This document shows, one piece after another, positions 35,743-44,633 of a DNA stretch of 64,000 nucleotides (position 1 is the stretch's first letter; each line of letters starts with the position of its first letter). The notes beneath the pieces were generated by a model. It did not search any database. It was not told the DNA's origin and saw only the letters and a list, made by a program, of their open reading frames with translations. The stretch is from contig CADAKH010000017.1 of the NCBI GenBank assembly GCA_902788505.1, forward strand, positions 62,001 through 126,000. The letters run 5' to 3'. This DNA is from Oscillospiraceae bacterium (GTDB lineage Bacteria; Bacillota; Clostridia; Saccharofermentanales; Saccharofermentanaceae). Position numbers and translations under genes: made by a program.

Positions 35743-37149
35743 TCAGCGCATAAACTCGGGATGGTCAACGTAGAACTTGGCCTTGTCTTCGTACATTCTC
35801 TGATCGGCAAGTTTCAAGGCTCCGGTTATATCCTTTGAATCGTTCTGATATGCATAACCGATAGCAAAAGATACATTACCGTATTTCTTGGAGAGCTTTC
35901 TTGCCTTAACGATCTTATCCTTGACCACATCTTCTGTCGTGTAAGCCATGAGGATCATGAACTCATCTCCGCCTGCTCTGAAGATCTGATCTCCGACAAA
36001 GACATTCTGAAGGACCATAGCGGCATTTTTAAGAAGCAGGTCACCTGCCTCATGACCTTCATTGTCATTAACTCTCTTAAGACCGTTAAGATCAGCAAAC
36101 ACGATTCCCAGGCCCTTAAGTTCATCATCTTTGTTGCTTCTGATCGCATCGATCTTGTTGTTCATCTCATTTCGGTTCAGAACACCAGTAAGCATGTCAA
36201 TCGAACTCAGATATCTTAATCTGTCCATGAGCTTATGATTGCCGATCTCGGATGCTACAAAATAAACGGTCAGCTCAATGGTCTCTTTTATCTTTACAGT
36301 ATTTTCTGTATCAAAATTGCAGGCCCAGATATAACCCAACGTCTCTTCATTATATGTGAGCGGGAAAAGAACAATGCTTTCGACATGAGCTGCCATAAGA
36401 GATTTATACCAGGCCGGATTCTTCTCTCTTATATATTCCCAGTCATTCCTGTTCTTTACGATAAGTCCGTTGCTTCCTCCGATCGTATCCTTCCATGAAA
36501 GAGTAAGGTCATAGAAATCCTCACTTAAGCGGTTTTTCATGCTCGGAAGCATAGAATACTCATTACGGGATTCACCCAGGACAGAACATGTTCTCTTCTC
36601 GTGATCGGTAAGCAGTATTACGCAAGACTGCGCATCGCAGAGTTTTCTTATATCAGATATAACTTCGTCCATTGTGTGATTAAAGTTAGTTGCGCCTCTG
36701 AGCTTGATACAAGTATTTAGCACATCCGTAGCGATAGTTGCTGAGGTGTTGCTCATCTTCTCACTGTCGGCATTGCGGGTAACTCTCTGTGAATAAGTAC
36801 AATAATGAAGATTACCGTCACTTCCCAAAGGCATCATGTACAGATTGAACCAGAAATCAAATCTCTCAGGATGTACATAGGTATGCATTGGTTCTTTTAA
36901 CACTGCACATCTGAAGCAGAAGTCCTCGAAATTAAGATCCTGAGGGAAATATGTCTGATAAAGGCTGTTAGGGACAAACTTGCTCGTAAGCATCTGAGGC
37001 TCATCCGGATTAGCATGTTCTATGGAAGAAATGTAAGCATTATTACCCGTTACAATCCTGATATCACCGTAAGAACCGTCTTCATTAGTCTCGACAGAGA
37101 TAATACAAGTCGAGATCTCGAGCATGTTTACAAAACCCTGCAAGTCCAT
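35743..37149 (-). CDS. Diguanylate cyclase (PAS-like, GAF-like and GGDEF domains)
   Basis: 468 residues from the ATG at 37149, six bases after GGAGG. The frame is open to 37260, but that start lacks a ribosome site and lies inside the upstream permease gene. Residues 1-110 resemble a PAS fold (CIISVETNEDGSYGDIRIV), residues about 150-290 a GAF fold, and the C-terminus a GGDEF domain with LTGVLNRNEMNNKI and RAGGDEFMIL. No membrane helix. The inhibitory RxxD site before GGDEF is missing. It likely makes c-di-GMP in response to an unknown cytosolic cue. It is the second such enzyme in the window and follows an ABC exporter pair by 92 bases. Confidence 0.9.
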   Translation of the reverse strand: MDLQGFVNMLEISTCIISVETNEDGSYGDIRIVTGNNAYISSIEHANPDEPQMLTSKFVPNSLYQTYFPQDLNFEDFCFRCAVLKEPMHTYVHPERFDFWFNLYMMPLGSDGNLHYCTYSQRVTRNADSEKMSNTSATIATDVLNTCIKLRGATNFNHTMDEVISDIRKLCDAQSCVILLTDHEKRTCSVLGESRNEYSMLPSMKNRLSEDFYDLTLSWKDTIGGSNGLIVKNRNDWEYIREKNPAWYKSLMAAHVESIVLFPLTYNEETLGYIWACNFDTENTVKIKETIELTVYFVASEIGNHKLMDRLRYLSSIDMLTGVLNRNEMNNKIDAIRSNKDDELKGLGIVFADLNGLKRVNDNEGHEAGDLLLKNAAMVLQNVFVGDQIFRAGGDEFMILMAYTTEDVVKDKIVKARKLSKKYGNVSFAIGYAYQNDSKDITGALKLADQRMYEDKAKFYVDHPEFMR

Positions 37150-37241
37150 AACCGGCCTCCATAAATCTAATCTTGTATATGAGATTTTATCACAAGGAAT
37201 TGAGAAAGTCGTTAATTCCTTATTAAAGTAGTATTTAGGAA

Positions 37242-38981
37242 TTATGATTTGATCTTCCATGTTTTCGGAGCCAGCTTATTGACCCGGCTTCTCAGGAAGA
37301 GCACGTATCCGGCAGCAAACACCAGCAGTACAGGCGCAAGAATGTAAGATGCCAGAGGGATCCATACGATGATCGATGCTACGGAGTAGATGATTATGCT
37401 GGTGATCCTGTACGCACCGCTCTTGGCAACAACCGATGTCGTAAACGGCTGGAAAAGATAATAGAGCGCAAGCCATGTAACTGAAGTTAAAACACTCAGC
37501 AGAAATGCAGCAAGGAAGGTTACAAGATATTCGCCCGGATAACTCTGACCGCCTGTAACAAACAATATCAGATTGGCAAAAGCGCCTATGGCTATGACCG
37601 GTCCGATATTTATCTTTATCAATTGCTTAAGTCTGATATCGAAAAGCCTGATGATCTTTTCGCGCTGTTTAAAGAAGCTGAATGTCATAAGGCTGTTATC
37701 GCAATTGATGAACATAGCCTGCGTGCTCTTAAAGGAGTTATCTGCTATAGACAGCGGTATAAGCATGCCGAGCAGATGGAATTGGGCAACGTATCTGAGG
37801 AACTCGAATGCAGGATCATCTCCAACCGGCAGAAGCGCATCGCTAAACGCTCTGAAAGTAAAGAGATTAACAAGGTTAGTGATAACCATATTCCAGCAGT
37901 TTGCTGAGCCGAAACGTGAATAGTATCCATATATAAACTCTGCTACGAAAAGGATCATGACAGCAACAACGATGATCGTAAATATAACAGGCTTCATGCA
38001 AAGCATAGTCCAGTGTCTTTTTACAAACAAAGCATTCAGGTAATCAAAGCCTTTCTTATTGCCTTTTATGGTACCTTTTGCTTTGATCTTCTTGAAGCTC
38101 TTCGTGTTATCATACTGGCTCGTTGCCTTCACTTCCGTTTTGCTTATATTATCGTGCAGAGCCCTTCTGTGAAGGTTGGAATCGGTCTTGATAAATATCA
38201 TAAGGCCCCATATTCCGGCAATTACCGTAAGAACGGTAATGATTACCAGCTGAGGCATCGGAATGAAATATCCGTTCGCTATAAAAATGATAAAGAAAGG
38301 TCCGGCGAGTAAGACAAGGGTTAATCTGATGAGATAAGCTACAGTGCTTATCTTAAGGGATTTGTGAAGCTTTATTTTAAGTCTGAAGCTGAGGATCTGA
38401 AGTCCTATACCAAGGAATTTGACAGCCAGCGCAAGAACCGGAATCCCGAGCCAGAGCCAAAACGGGGCGCCCGTAATCACAGCAATGATTCCGGCCATTA
38501 CATAGCCGATAAAAAGCTTTGCAAGATCGTAACAGATAAGTGTCTCATTCAGCTTTTTAGCATCCATCCGGAGCATAAAGACAAGGTATTCCTTTTCTGT
38601 GGTGCAGTTAAAATACGGCACCCTGATAAGGATTCCGCAAAGCGCATACAGAAGAAACATAAACAGACCGAGATTGCCGTAGACAGCACTACTGGACATG
38701 CCACCTCCGAGTTCATGCTCTATATACTGGTCAGACAAAAGGAACGCTGCCAGATATATCATACCAAGACCAAAGATCTTGCCGATGAAGAGCTTAAAGA
38801 CCTCAACGATTATATGGAAGATCCAATAGATCACTTTAAGAAAAGCGGTCGAATAAAGCCTGTCCGGGATCAGCTTTCCGATAACAGGAGTCTTTTTGAG
38901 TGCAAAGACCAAACCGTTATAACCGATGATGCTTCTTAAGTGAATGATCTTGGCCAGGTTTTTCCTAAACTCATTAACCAT
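37242..38981 (-). CDS. Large ABC exporter membrane subunit
   Basis: 579 residues from the ATG at 38981, or 582 from 38990; AAGGG is better spaced for 38981. Both starts lie inside the end of the ATPase gene, so translation is coupled. About ten membrane helices occur in two blocks, with a charged cytosolic stretch (KSFKKIKAKGTIKGNKKG) between. The family is uncharacterised but always paired with an ABC ATPase. Substrate unknown. Confidence 0.8.
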   Translation of the reverse strand: MVNEFRKNLAKIIHLRSIIGYNGLVFALKKTPVIGKLIPDRLYSTAFLKVIYWIFHIIVEVFKLFIGKIFGLGMIYLAAFLLSDQYIEHELGGGMSSSAVYGNLGLFMFLLYALCGILIRVPYFNCTTEKEYLVFMLRMDAKKLNETLICYDLAKLFIGYVMAGIIAVITGAPFWLWLGIPVLALAVKFLGIGLQILSFRLKIKLHKSLKISTVAYLIRLTLVLLAGPFFIIFIANGYFIPMPQLVIITVLTVIAGIWGLMIFIKTDSNLHRRALHDNISKTEVKATSQYDNTKSFKKIKAKGTIKGNKKGFDYLNALFVKRHWTMLCMKPVIFTIIVVAVMILFVAEFIYGYYSRFGSANCWNMVITNLVNLFTFRAFSDALLPVGDDPAFEFLRYVAQFHLLGMLIPLSIADNSFKSTQAMFINCDNSLMTFSFFKQREKIIRLFDIRLKQLIKINIGPVIAIGAFANLILFVTGGQSYPGEYLVTFLAAFLLSVLTSVTWLALYYLFQPFTTSVVAKSGAYRITSIIIYSVASIIVWIPLASYILAPVLLVFAAGYVLFLRSRVNKLAPKTWKIKS

Positions 38982-39681
38982 TGTCCTCATCCCTTAAAGC
39001 GTTGATTATCTTTTCCTTAAAATCAGCATCGCCAAGATTACTCTTATCGATAGGTTCAAGCCTTCCGTTATGAAGAAGCACTATTTCATCACACAGATCG
39101 ACTGCAACATCCAGAAGATGCGTCGAAAAGATCGTTATCCTTCCCTGCTTCTGATTTCTTATAACATTCTTCATCTCTTCAGCAATGATCACATCCAAAG
39201 AGGTCAAAGGCTCATCCAGGAGCATGAGCTTTGGCGCTGCAATGATATTAAGAAGCATCTGCATCTTATTTTTCGTGCCGTGCGAATAATCCTTCAAAAG
39301 CCTGTCCCTGTCATCTTCTGGAACCATCATGTAATCGAAGTATTCGTCTATCGTCTTGTCAGGCTTGATCTCTTCATGAATTTCGATGAAGAACTTCAAA
39401 AACTCCCTGCCTGTCATAAACTCAGGCACGGTAGGAGTCGATACAAGATATCCTATATCTTCCGGCATGACAGGAGTCTTCTCTCCGCTTTCTCCTCGGA
39501 AAAAGAACTCTCCCGAATTAATGTCGATATCGTTGTTTACACAGTTAAAAAATGTGGTCTTACCTGATCCGTTACGTCCCAAAAGCCCGTAGATCCTGCC
39601 TTCTTCAAAGACAAAATCAACATCTTTAAGAACCTGCTTGGAACCGTAATTCTTAACAAGATGACTAATAACAAATTCCAT
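38974..39681 (-). CDS. ABC transporter ATP-binding protein
   Basis: 235 residues. Walker A LLGRNGSGKTTFFNC, a degenerate signature KDYSHGTKNKMQMLLNI, Walker B LMLLDEPLTSLDV and the switch His in FSTHLLDVAVD. It lacks the canonical LSGGQ, having YSHGTK instead, which is common in ABC-2 export ATPases. It pairs with the overlapping membrane subunit. Two direct TTAAGATAA repeats 11 bp apart lie upstream. Confidence 0.92.
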   Translation of the reverse strand: MEFVISHLVKNYGSKQVLKDVDFVFEEGRIYGLLGRNGSGKTTFFNCVNNDIDINSGEFFFRGESGEKTPVMPEDIGYLVSTPTVPEFMTGREFLKFFIEIHEEIKPDKTIDEYFDYMMVPEDDRDRLLKDYSHGTKNKMQMLLNIIAAPKLMLLDEPLTSLDVIIAEEMKNVIRNQKQGRITIFSTHLLDVAVDLCDEIVLLHNGRLEPIDKSNLGDADFKEKIINALRDEDNG

Positions 39682-39810
39682 ATCTTTTTCCCCCGCGAAT
39701 TATTCTATCACTAATAAAGGAGACTTATCTTAACATTATCTTAAACCGCACAGTAAAACGGACAACGCAATTGATTCTGACCGGATCGGAGATTATATAC
39801 CAAAATAAAA

Positions 39811-39838
39811 GGGTGTCTCATTTGATAATGAAACACCC
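39811..39838 (-). terminator. Intrinsic terminator of the pilin gene
   Basis: Minus-strand RNA: GGGTGTTTCAT, six-base loop, ATGAGACACCC with one G-U wobble, then TTTTATTTT. On the plus strand the wobble is a mismatch. Confidence 0.88.
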
Positions 39839-39859
39839 TCCTGATTAACAAAATTATAT

Positions 39860-40561
39860 TTAACCTTTGAAGTATTTCTCACTGTGTCCCTGAAGAGTTA
39901 CTTCCTTGCCTGCATCCCAGATCCAAAAGTCGTTTTCTTTTCCTGATTTGTTACTAACAACGATCATCTGAAGCTGAACTTCCTTGCCATTGATCATCAT
40001 ATAGTTTCTGTCCTTATTATTGTGGTTATAGATAGCAGCAGTAGGCTTGGCATCTTTAGGATATACATGTGACCAGGTACCGTTGTAGTAGAAGTCAGCC
40101 ATTGATTTATCGGTTGCACAATAACCGACATAAAGAACCTCATTGGTATTTACTCCGGCATCATTCGGCTTAGCAATACCGAATACAAGAATATAAGGTT
40201 CTGAATCGCGTTCAGCACCGACAAGATTCAGAATTTTCTCACCCCAGGCGCGGTCATCAGCGGAATTCTGTTTGCCTGCACCGTTATCCCAACGGATATT
40301 CTTGCCCGTCGTCGAATCTGCCATACCAGTTGCCGACATTCCAACTCTTCCGTAATACTCATCTGCAACGGCCTGTGCAGCAACACGATATGCATTAGCC
40401 ATTTCAACATTATTCATCGTTCTGGCTCTTCTTATATATCCGAGCAGAGACGGAATCAGGACTCCTGCAAGAACTGCAAGAACTGCAAGAACAACCAACA
40501 GCTCGACAAGCGTAAAAGCCTGCCTGCTCTTATGTCTGGATTTAATACTTCTAGTCATCAT
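39860..40561 (-). CDS. Type IV pilin-like protein with class III signal
   Basis: 233 residues. A short basic leader ends before FTLVELLVVLAVLAVLAG, the prepilin-peptidase recognition and N-methylation motif of type IV pilins and pseudopilins: Glu at +5 and a long hydrophobic helix. The C-terminal domain is not typical of a major pilin and contains DRNYMMINGKEV. No prepilin peptidase, assembly ATPase or other pilin is in the window, so this is an orphan. GGGTGA precedes the first ATG. It has its own promoter inside the end of ppk1. Confidence 0.88.
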   Translation of the reverse strand: MMTRSIKSRHKSRQAFTLVELLVVLAVLAVLAGVLIPSLLGYIRRARTMNNVEMANAYRVAAQAVADEYYGRVGMSATGMADSTTGKNIRWDNGAGKQNSADDRAWGEKILNLVGAERDSEPYILVFGIAKPNDAGVNTNEVLYVGYCATDKSMADFYYNGTWSHVYPKDAKPTAAIYNHNNKDRNYMMINGKEVQLQMIVVSNKSGKENDFWIWDAGKEVTLQGHSEKYFKG

Positions 40562-40590
40562 AGAATCACCCTTTTTAATTCTAACGATTA

Positions 40591-40617
40591 ATTATATATT
40601 CTATCAACACTTGTCAA
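40591..40617 (-). promoter_or_regulatory. Promoter of the pilin gene
   Basis: Minus strand: consensus TTGACA (40612-40617) and consensus TATAAT (40591-40596), but spaced by only 15 bases. Confidence 0.55.
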
Positions 40618-40621
40618 AGCA

Positions 40622-43069
40622 TTAAACTCCAGGATTCTCTTCAGGAATGAACTCGTGTTTATCAATAGATTTATGACGTTCGGCAACAGCAGCATCGGCC
40701 AGATCAATGAGCTTCTGCTGAGAATCGATCTTCTCTTTACCCCTGAGATCAAGCTTATGGTATGAACCGTCAGGTAAAAGAAAATGAGCTCTGACTGTAT
40801 CTGCCAGTTCCACATCAAGCACTTCCTTAACACGTGCACGGCAGTCAGGATCTTCGACCGGGAACAACAGCTCAACACGGCGGTTGAGGTTTCTGGGCAT
40901 CCAGTCCGCTGAAGCAAGATAGATATCCTCGTGGCCTTCATTATAGAAATAGAAGATCCTTGAATGCTCGAGGAAACGGCCGGTGATCGAACGCACAGTG
41001 ATATTCTCGCTCATGCCGGGAACACCTGCTCTCAAGCAGCATATTCCTCTTACGATAAGATCGATCTTAACTCCTGCGTTTGATGCAGTATAAAGTGCTT
41101 TGATGATCGTCTCATCAACAAGGGAATTGATCTTTGCAATAATTCTTGCCGGCTTTCCTGCCTTGGCATTGTCCGCTTCCCTTCTGATCCTAGCAATGAA
41201 ATAATCTTTCATCCACAAAGGTGCGGGAATAAGTCTTCTCCAGGACTGAGGAATTGAGAATCCTGAAAGCATATTAAAGAACTCGGATGCATCCTCACCA
41301 AACGATTCGTTTGCAGTAAAAAGGCCCAGGTCAGTATAGATCTTTGCGGTTACGTCATTGTAGTTGCCTGTGGCAAGGTGAAGATATCTTCTGATGCCTT
41401 CCTCTTCTTTTCTAACTACAAGAGTGATCTTACTGTGAGTCTTGAGACCGACAAGTCCGTAGATAACGTGGCATCCGGCATTCTCGAGTTTCTTTGCCCA
41501 GTTGATGTTATTCTCTTCATCAAATCTCGCTTTAAGCTCAACCAATACCATTACCTGCTTACCGTTCTGTGCTGCTTCAAGAAGCGAGGCAATGATCGGT
41601 GATCTGTCAGATACTCGGTATAGAGTCTGCTTGATAGCAAGGACATTAGGATCTCTTGCCGCCTGCTTTACGAATTCCAAAACAGGTTCGAAAGTCTCAT
41701 AAGGATGGTGAACGATCCTGTCTTTTTCCCTTATCTGTTCAAAAATATCGAGTTCACTTACAGGTCCGTCAAATGAAGCTGCTTCAGCAGGATCGTGGGG
41801 TTTGTAGCAAAGATCGGGATGCTTTGCTTTGCATGCTGATGCAAGCTTGGAAAGGAATGTGAGGTCGATAGGTCCGTTAACGCTGAATATATCGGCTTCA
41901 TCAACTTCCAATTCGTCAACGATATAACGCAGGAGGTCCGGATCGATGTCATCTTGTACTTCAAGTCTTATGATCTCACCGAATCTTCTTCTTCTGACCT
42001 GAGCCTCGATCTCTTTCAGAAGGTCTTCTGCTTCATCTTCGTCGATATCAAGGTCTGCATTACGCATGACACGGTAAAATGCAGTAGCTACAACACTCTG
42101 ACCGTCAAAAAGCATATCGGTATTTGCCCTTATTATCTGCTCTACAGGGACAAAAACATCTCCGTCTTCTGTAGGGATCTGATAAAGTCTCTTTACGACT
42201 GTAGGTATTTGTACCGTTGCATACATATACTTGTCTTCACTGACATCCTTTTTCTTTTTGTCAGTGCTGAGACCGAATGTGGCTCTTTCCTGAAGCTTAA
42301 CGTTCTTCGGCTCGTTTTTGAGCATAACGCACATGTTGAGCATGCGGTTGTAGATCAGAGGAAATGGTCTTGAAGAGTCAACTGCCATTGGTGTAAGGAT
42401 CGGATAAAGCACTGTCTTAAAATACGAATCGGCAATGGCTTTTAACTGATCGCTCAGTTCATCGTAATTTCTGAGAAATATCTTCTCATTAGCAAGAGAA
42501 GGAACCAGGGATCTGCCATATGTCGAATACATCAGAGCCATTGTCTTTCTTGTTTTCTGATCGATCCTTTCAAGCTGCTCATCAATAGAAAAACCCGCGA
42601 TATCACGCTCGGCAAAGTCGATACTCTGCATATCTCTTAATGATGCTACTCTTACGATGTAGAACTCATCGAGATTAGATGCTGTGATTGACAGGAAGTT
42701 AAGACGCTCCAGAAGCGGATTCTTTGTATCTCTTGATTCGTGAAGGATACGGTCATCAAACTCAAGCCATGAAAGCTCTCTGTTATAGAAACATGCGTTA
42801 CCGCTTAAGAAAGATGCATTGGATTCGGAATAATCCGGATCTTTGATCTCGGGCGAAGCAATAAAAGATGCCGTCTTCTTTGGAGCCTGACGCTTTGCAG
42901 CAGCCTTCTTTGAAGATGTTTTCTTATCAGCAGCTTTCTTTACAGTTGCTTTCTTTGCTGTTGTTTTCTTGGCTGCAGGCTTTTTGGAAGCGGATTTTTT
43001 GACCGGTGTTCCTGCCTTGCCTGTAGATGTATTTGCTTTGCGCGAAGAAGCGCTCTTCTTGACTGCCAT
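40622..43069 (-). CDS. ppk1: Polyphosphate kinase 1 with lysine-rich N-terminal extension
   Basis: 815 residues. PPK1 makes long-chain polyphosphate from ATP. The N-terminal domain begins near FYNRELSWLEFDDRILHE. The catalytic histidines are in GLVGLKTHSKITLV and RFLEHSRIFYF. Residues 1-68 are added in front: 21 Lys plus Ala, Ser, Thr and Pro, in PAAKKTTAKK-like units similar to histone H1 tails. The extension is absent from standard PPK1. GGAGGG lies just before the ATG, which shares its first base with the ppx stop (TAATG), so ppx and ppk1 are coupled. Confidence 0.96.
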   Translation of the reverse strand: MAVKKSASSRKANTSTGKAGTPVKKSASKKPAAKKTTAKKATVKKAADKKTSSKKAAAKRQAPKKTASFIASPEIKDPDYSESNASFLSGNACFYNRELSWLEFDDRILHESRDTKNPLLERLNFLSITASNLDEFYIVRVASLRDMQSIDFAERDIAGFSIDEQLERIDQKTRKTMALMYSTYGRSLVPSLANEKIFLRNYDELSDQLKAIADSYFKTVLYPILTPMAVDSSRPFPLIYNRMLNMCVMLKNEPKNVKLQERATFGLSTDKKKKDVSEDKYMYATVQIPTVVKRLYQIPTEDGDVFVPVEQIIRANTDMLFDGQSVVATAFYRVMRNADLDIDEDEAEDLLKEIEAQVRRRRFGEIIRLEVQDDIDPDLLRYIVDELEVDEADIFSVNGPIDLTFLSKLASACKAKHPDLCYKPHDPAEAASFDGPVSELDIFEQIREKDRIVHHPYETFEPVLEFVKQAARDPNVLAIKQTLYRVSDRSPIIASLLEAAQNGKQVMVLVELKARFDEENNINWAKKLENAGCHVIYGLVGLKTHSKITLVVRKEEEGIRRYLHLATGNYNDVTAKIYTDLGLFTANESFGEDASEFFNMLSGFSIPQSWRRLIPAPLWMKDYFIARIRREADNAKAGKPARIIAKINSLVDETIIKALYTASNAGVKIDLIVRGICCLRAGVPGMSENITVRSITGRFLEHSRIFYFYNEGHEDIYLASADWMPRNLNRRVELLFPVEDPDCRARVKEVLDVELADTVRAHFLLPDGSYHKLDLRGKEKIDSQQKLIDLADAAVAERHKSIDKHEFIPEENPGV

Positions 43070-44607
43070 TAGCCTTCCCTCCTGGTCTTGAGAACCGGTT
43101 TGATTCCCATAACGTCTTCAAACATGACACTTCTGTTCTCGAATGCCCATTTCTCAAAGGACATATCTTCAGAAGTATCGCAGGTGATAACAAACTCGTT
43201 ATCCCTGATCTTGCACTGGATCTTCTTTCCCTTCTCCTTGTGCGAAGCATCAACAGCATCTGCGATCTTTAATATGGATGCAAGCTTGGACACGATGACT
43301 TTCTGATCAGTCGGTAGAATAGAATAGTAGTAACTGTCGTAGGGCTTGTTTCTCGGATAGAGTCTTATGATCATGGCAACCATGTTGATCTCATCGTGAT
43401 CAAGCCCCATAAGATTTGTATTCTTGATAATCGAATAAGCAGCATCGCTGTGATTTCTCGAATGAACGAATTTACCTATCTCATGAAGTATTACCGCAAC
43501 CTGCAAAAGCAGTCTGTCACGGCTGCCGAGACCGCTTATCTTCTTTGTCTCATCGAAAAACTGGAGTGCTGTTTTCTCAACAAATTCAATATGTTTTTTG
43601 CTTGAGCGGTAGCGCTTTGCAATATGCCTTGAAGCAGAGATCAGGTAACTGTCAGGTGAGATCTCAGTCTTAAGGCCCTGTGAGTTAACGCAATAGTAAT
43701 AGATGATGCCGTCTGACAATGAAGCGTGAGGCATATAGATGGTCTCCACGCCTGTATAATCAAGCATATTCTTGACGATCAGGGCTGTCGGCAAAAGAAG
43801 CGGTGCGATCATAGAAGGAATATTCTTTTCGAGTGTCAGATCGGCAGGTCTTACTTTGAGAAGATAGTTATAGACTTTAAGGAATTCTTCTTTAGTAAGA
43901 ATGGCAGAAGTCATAGGTCCATAACCCGCAAGCTGCTTTATGTATCCCATCTCACCGGAAAAGGCTATGAGATTCTTATAGATTATCCCCTTGGGTTCCA
44001 TAGCGTGATAGTCATCAAGATCCTGTCCGATAAATTCCTGGATAACCTCATCGTAGTGAGTGGTCCTGCTCTGTAGATCCGCAAGCATTCCGGCTATTCT
44101 CAAAGAACCGAGAAGGAGATTCTGACTGAACACGAATTCCGTCTTATCGTAAACAGACGCCTGGATAGATCCAGAACCGATATCAAGGATCATTGTTCCG
44201 CTCGAGATGATCTTTGCAAAATCCGGATAGATCGCCTGTACTGCAAGCGTCTGATAATAACGTTCCATCGAGTTATCGAGGACCTTGATCTTGAATCCTG
44301 TTCTAGTCCTTACTTTCTCGATTACTACCTCAGTATTTGAAGCATCCCTGAATGCGGATGTTGCAACACAGAAAACACGGGCAACCCCATACTCCCTGCA
44401 CTTTTCGTCAAACATCTTAAGGCATTTGCAAAGTTCATCTACCTGAGCAGGCTGGATAATACCTGAACTGTATGACTGTGTTCCGAGTCCCGTGAACTTT
44501 CGAACAGCTTCGATCTCCTTGGGCCTGCCCTTGGATCCTATCTCAAAGATCTTAAGTCTCGCCGTGAGCGAGCCGATGTCGATTACTGCGACAAGCTTTT
44601 TTGCCAT
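43069..44607 (-). CDS. ppx: Exopolyphosphatase/GppA-family protein with C-terminal HD-like domain
   Basis: 512 residues. An actin-like ATPase fold begins with LVAVIDIGSLTARLKIF and has LDIGSGSIQASVY. The C-terminal domain holds an HD-type set (QVAVILHEIGKFVHSRNH). Such two-domain proteins hydrolyse polyphosphate or pppGpp. Coupling to ppk1 by a one-base overlap argues for a polyphosphate role, making and breaking the same polymer. AGAGG precedes the ATG. The gene starts 26 bases after leuB, so it may be part of the leu transcript. Confidence 0.92.
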   Translation of the reverse strand: MAKKLVAVIDIGSLTARLKIFEIGSKGRPKEIEAVRKFTGLGTQSYSSGIIQPAQVDELCKCLKMFDEKCREYGVARVFCVATSAFRDASNTEVVIEKVRTRTGFKIKVLDNSMERYYQTLAVQAIYPDFAKIISSGTMILDIGSGSIQASVYDKTEFVFSQNLLLGSLRIAGMLADLQSRTTHYDEVIQEFIGQDLDDYHAMEPKGIIYKNLIAFSGEMGYIKQLAGYGPMTSAILTKEEFLKVYNYLLKVRPADLTLEKNIPSMIAPLLLPTALIVKNMLDYTGVETIYMPHASLSDGIIYYYCVNSQGLKTEISPDSYLISASRHIAKRYRSSKKHIEFVEKTALQFFDETKKISGLGSRDRLLLQVAVILHEIGKFVHSRNHSDAAYSIIKNTNLMGLDHDEINMVAMIIRLYPRNKPYDSYYYSILPTDQKVIVSKLASILKIADAVDASHKEKGKKIQCKIRDNEFVITCDTSEDMSFEKWAFENRSVMFEDVMGIKPVLKTRREG

Positions 44608-44633
44608 CGCTTATATCCTCTTTTCTTTTATTA

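Noticed and set aside
35728..35746. Small hairpin CTGATC / GATCAG between the convergent GH2 and cyclase genes
   Set aside because: The stem is only 6 bp, overlaps both stop codons and has no T-run on either strand.
37150..37260. Longer start of the second diguanylate cyclase
   Set aside because: A perfect GGAGG stands six bases before the ATG at 37149; the longer start lacks a site and lies inside the permease gene.
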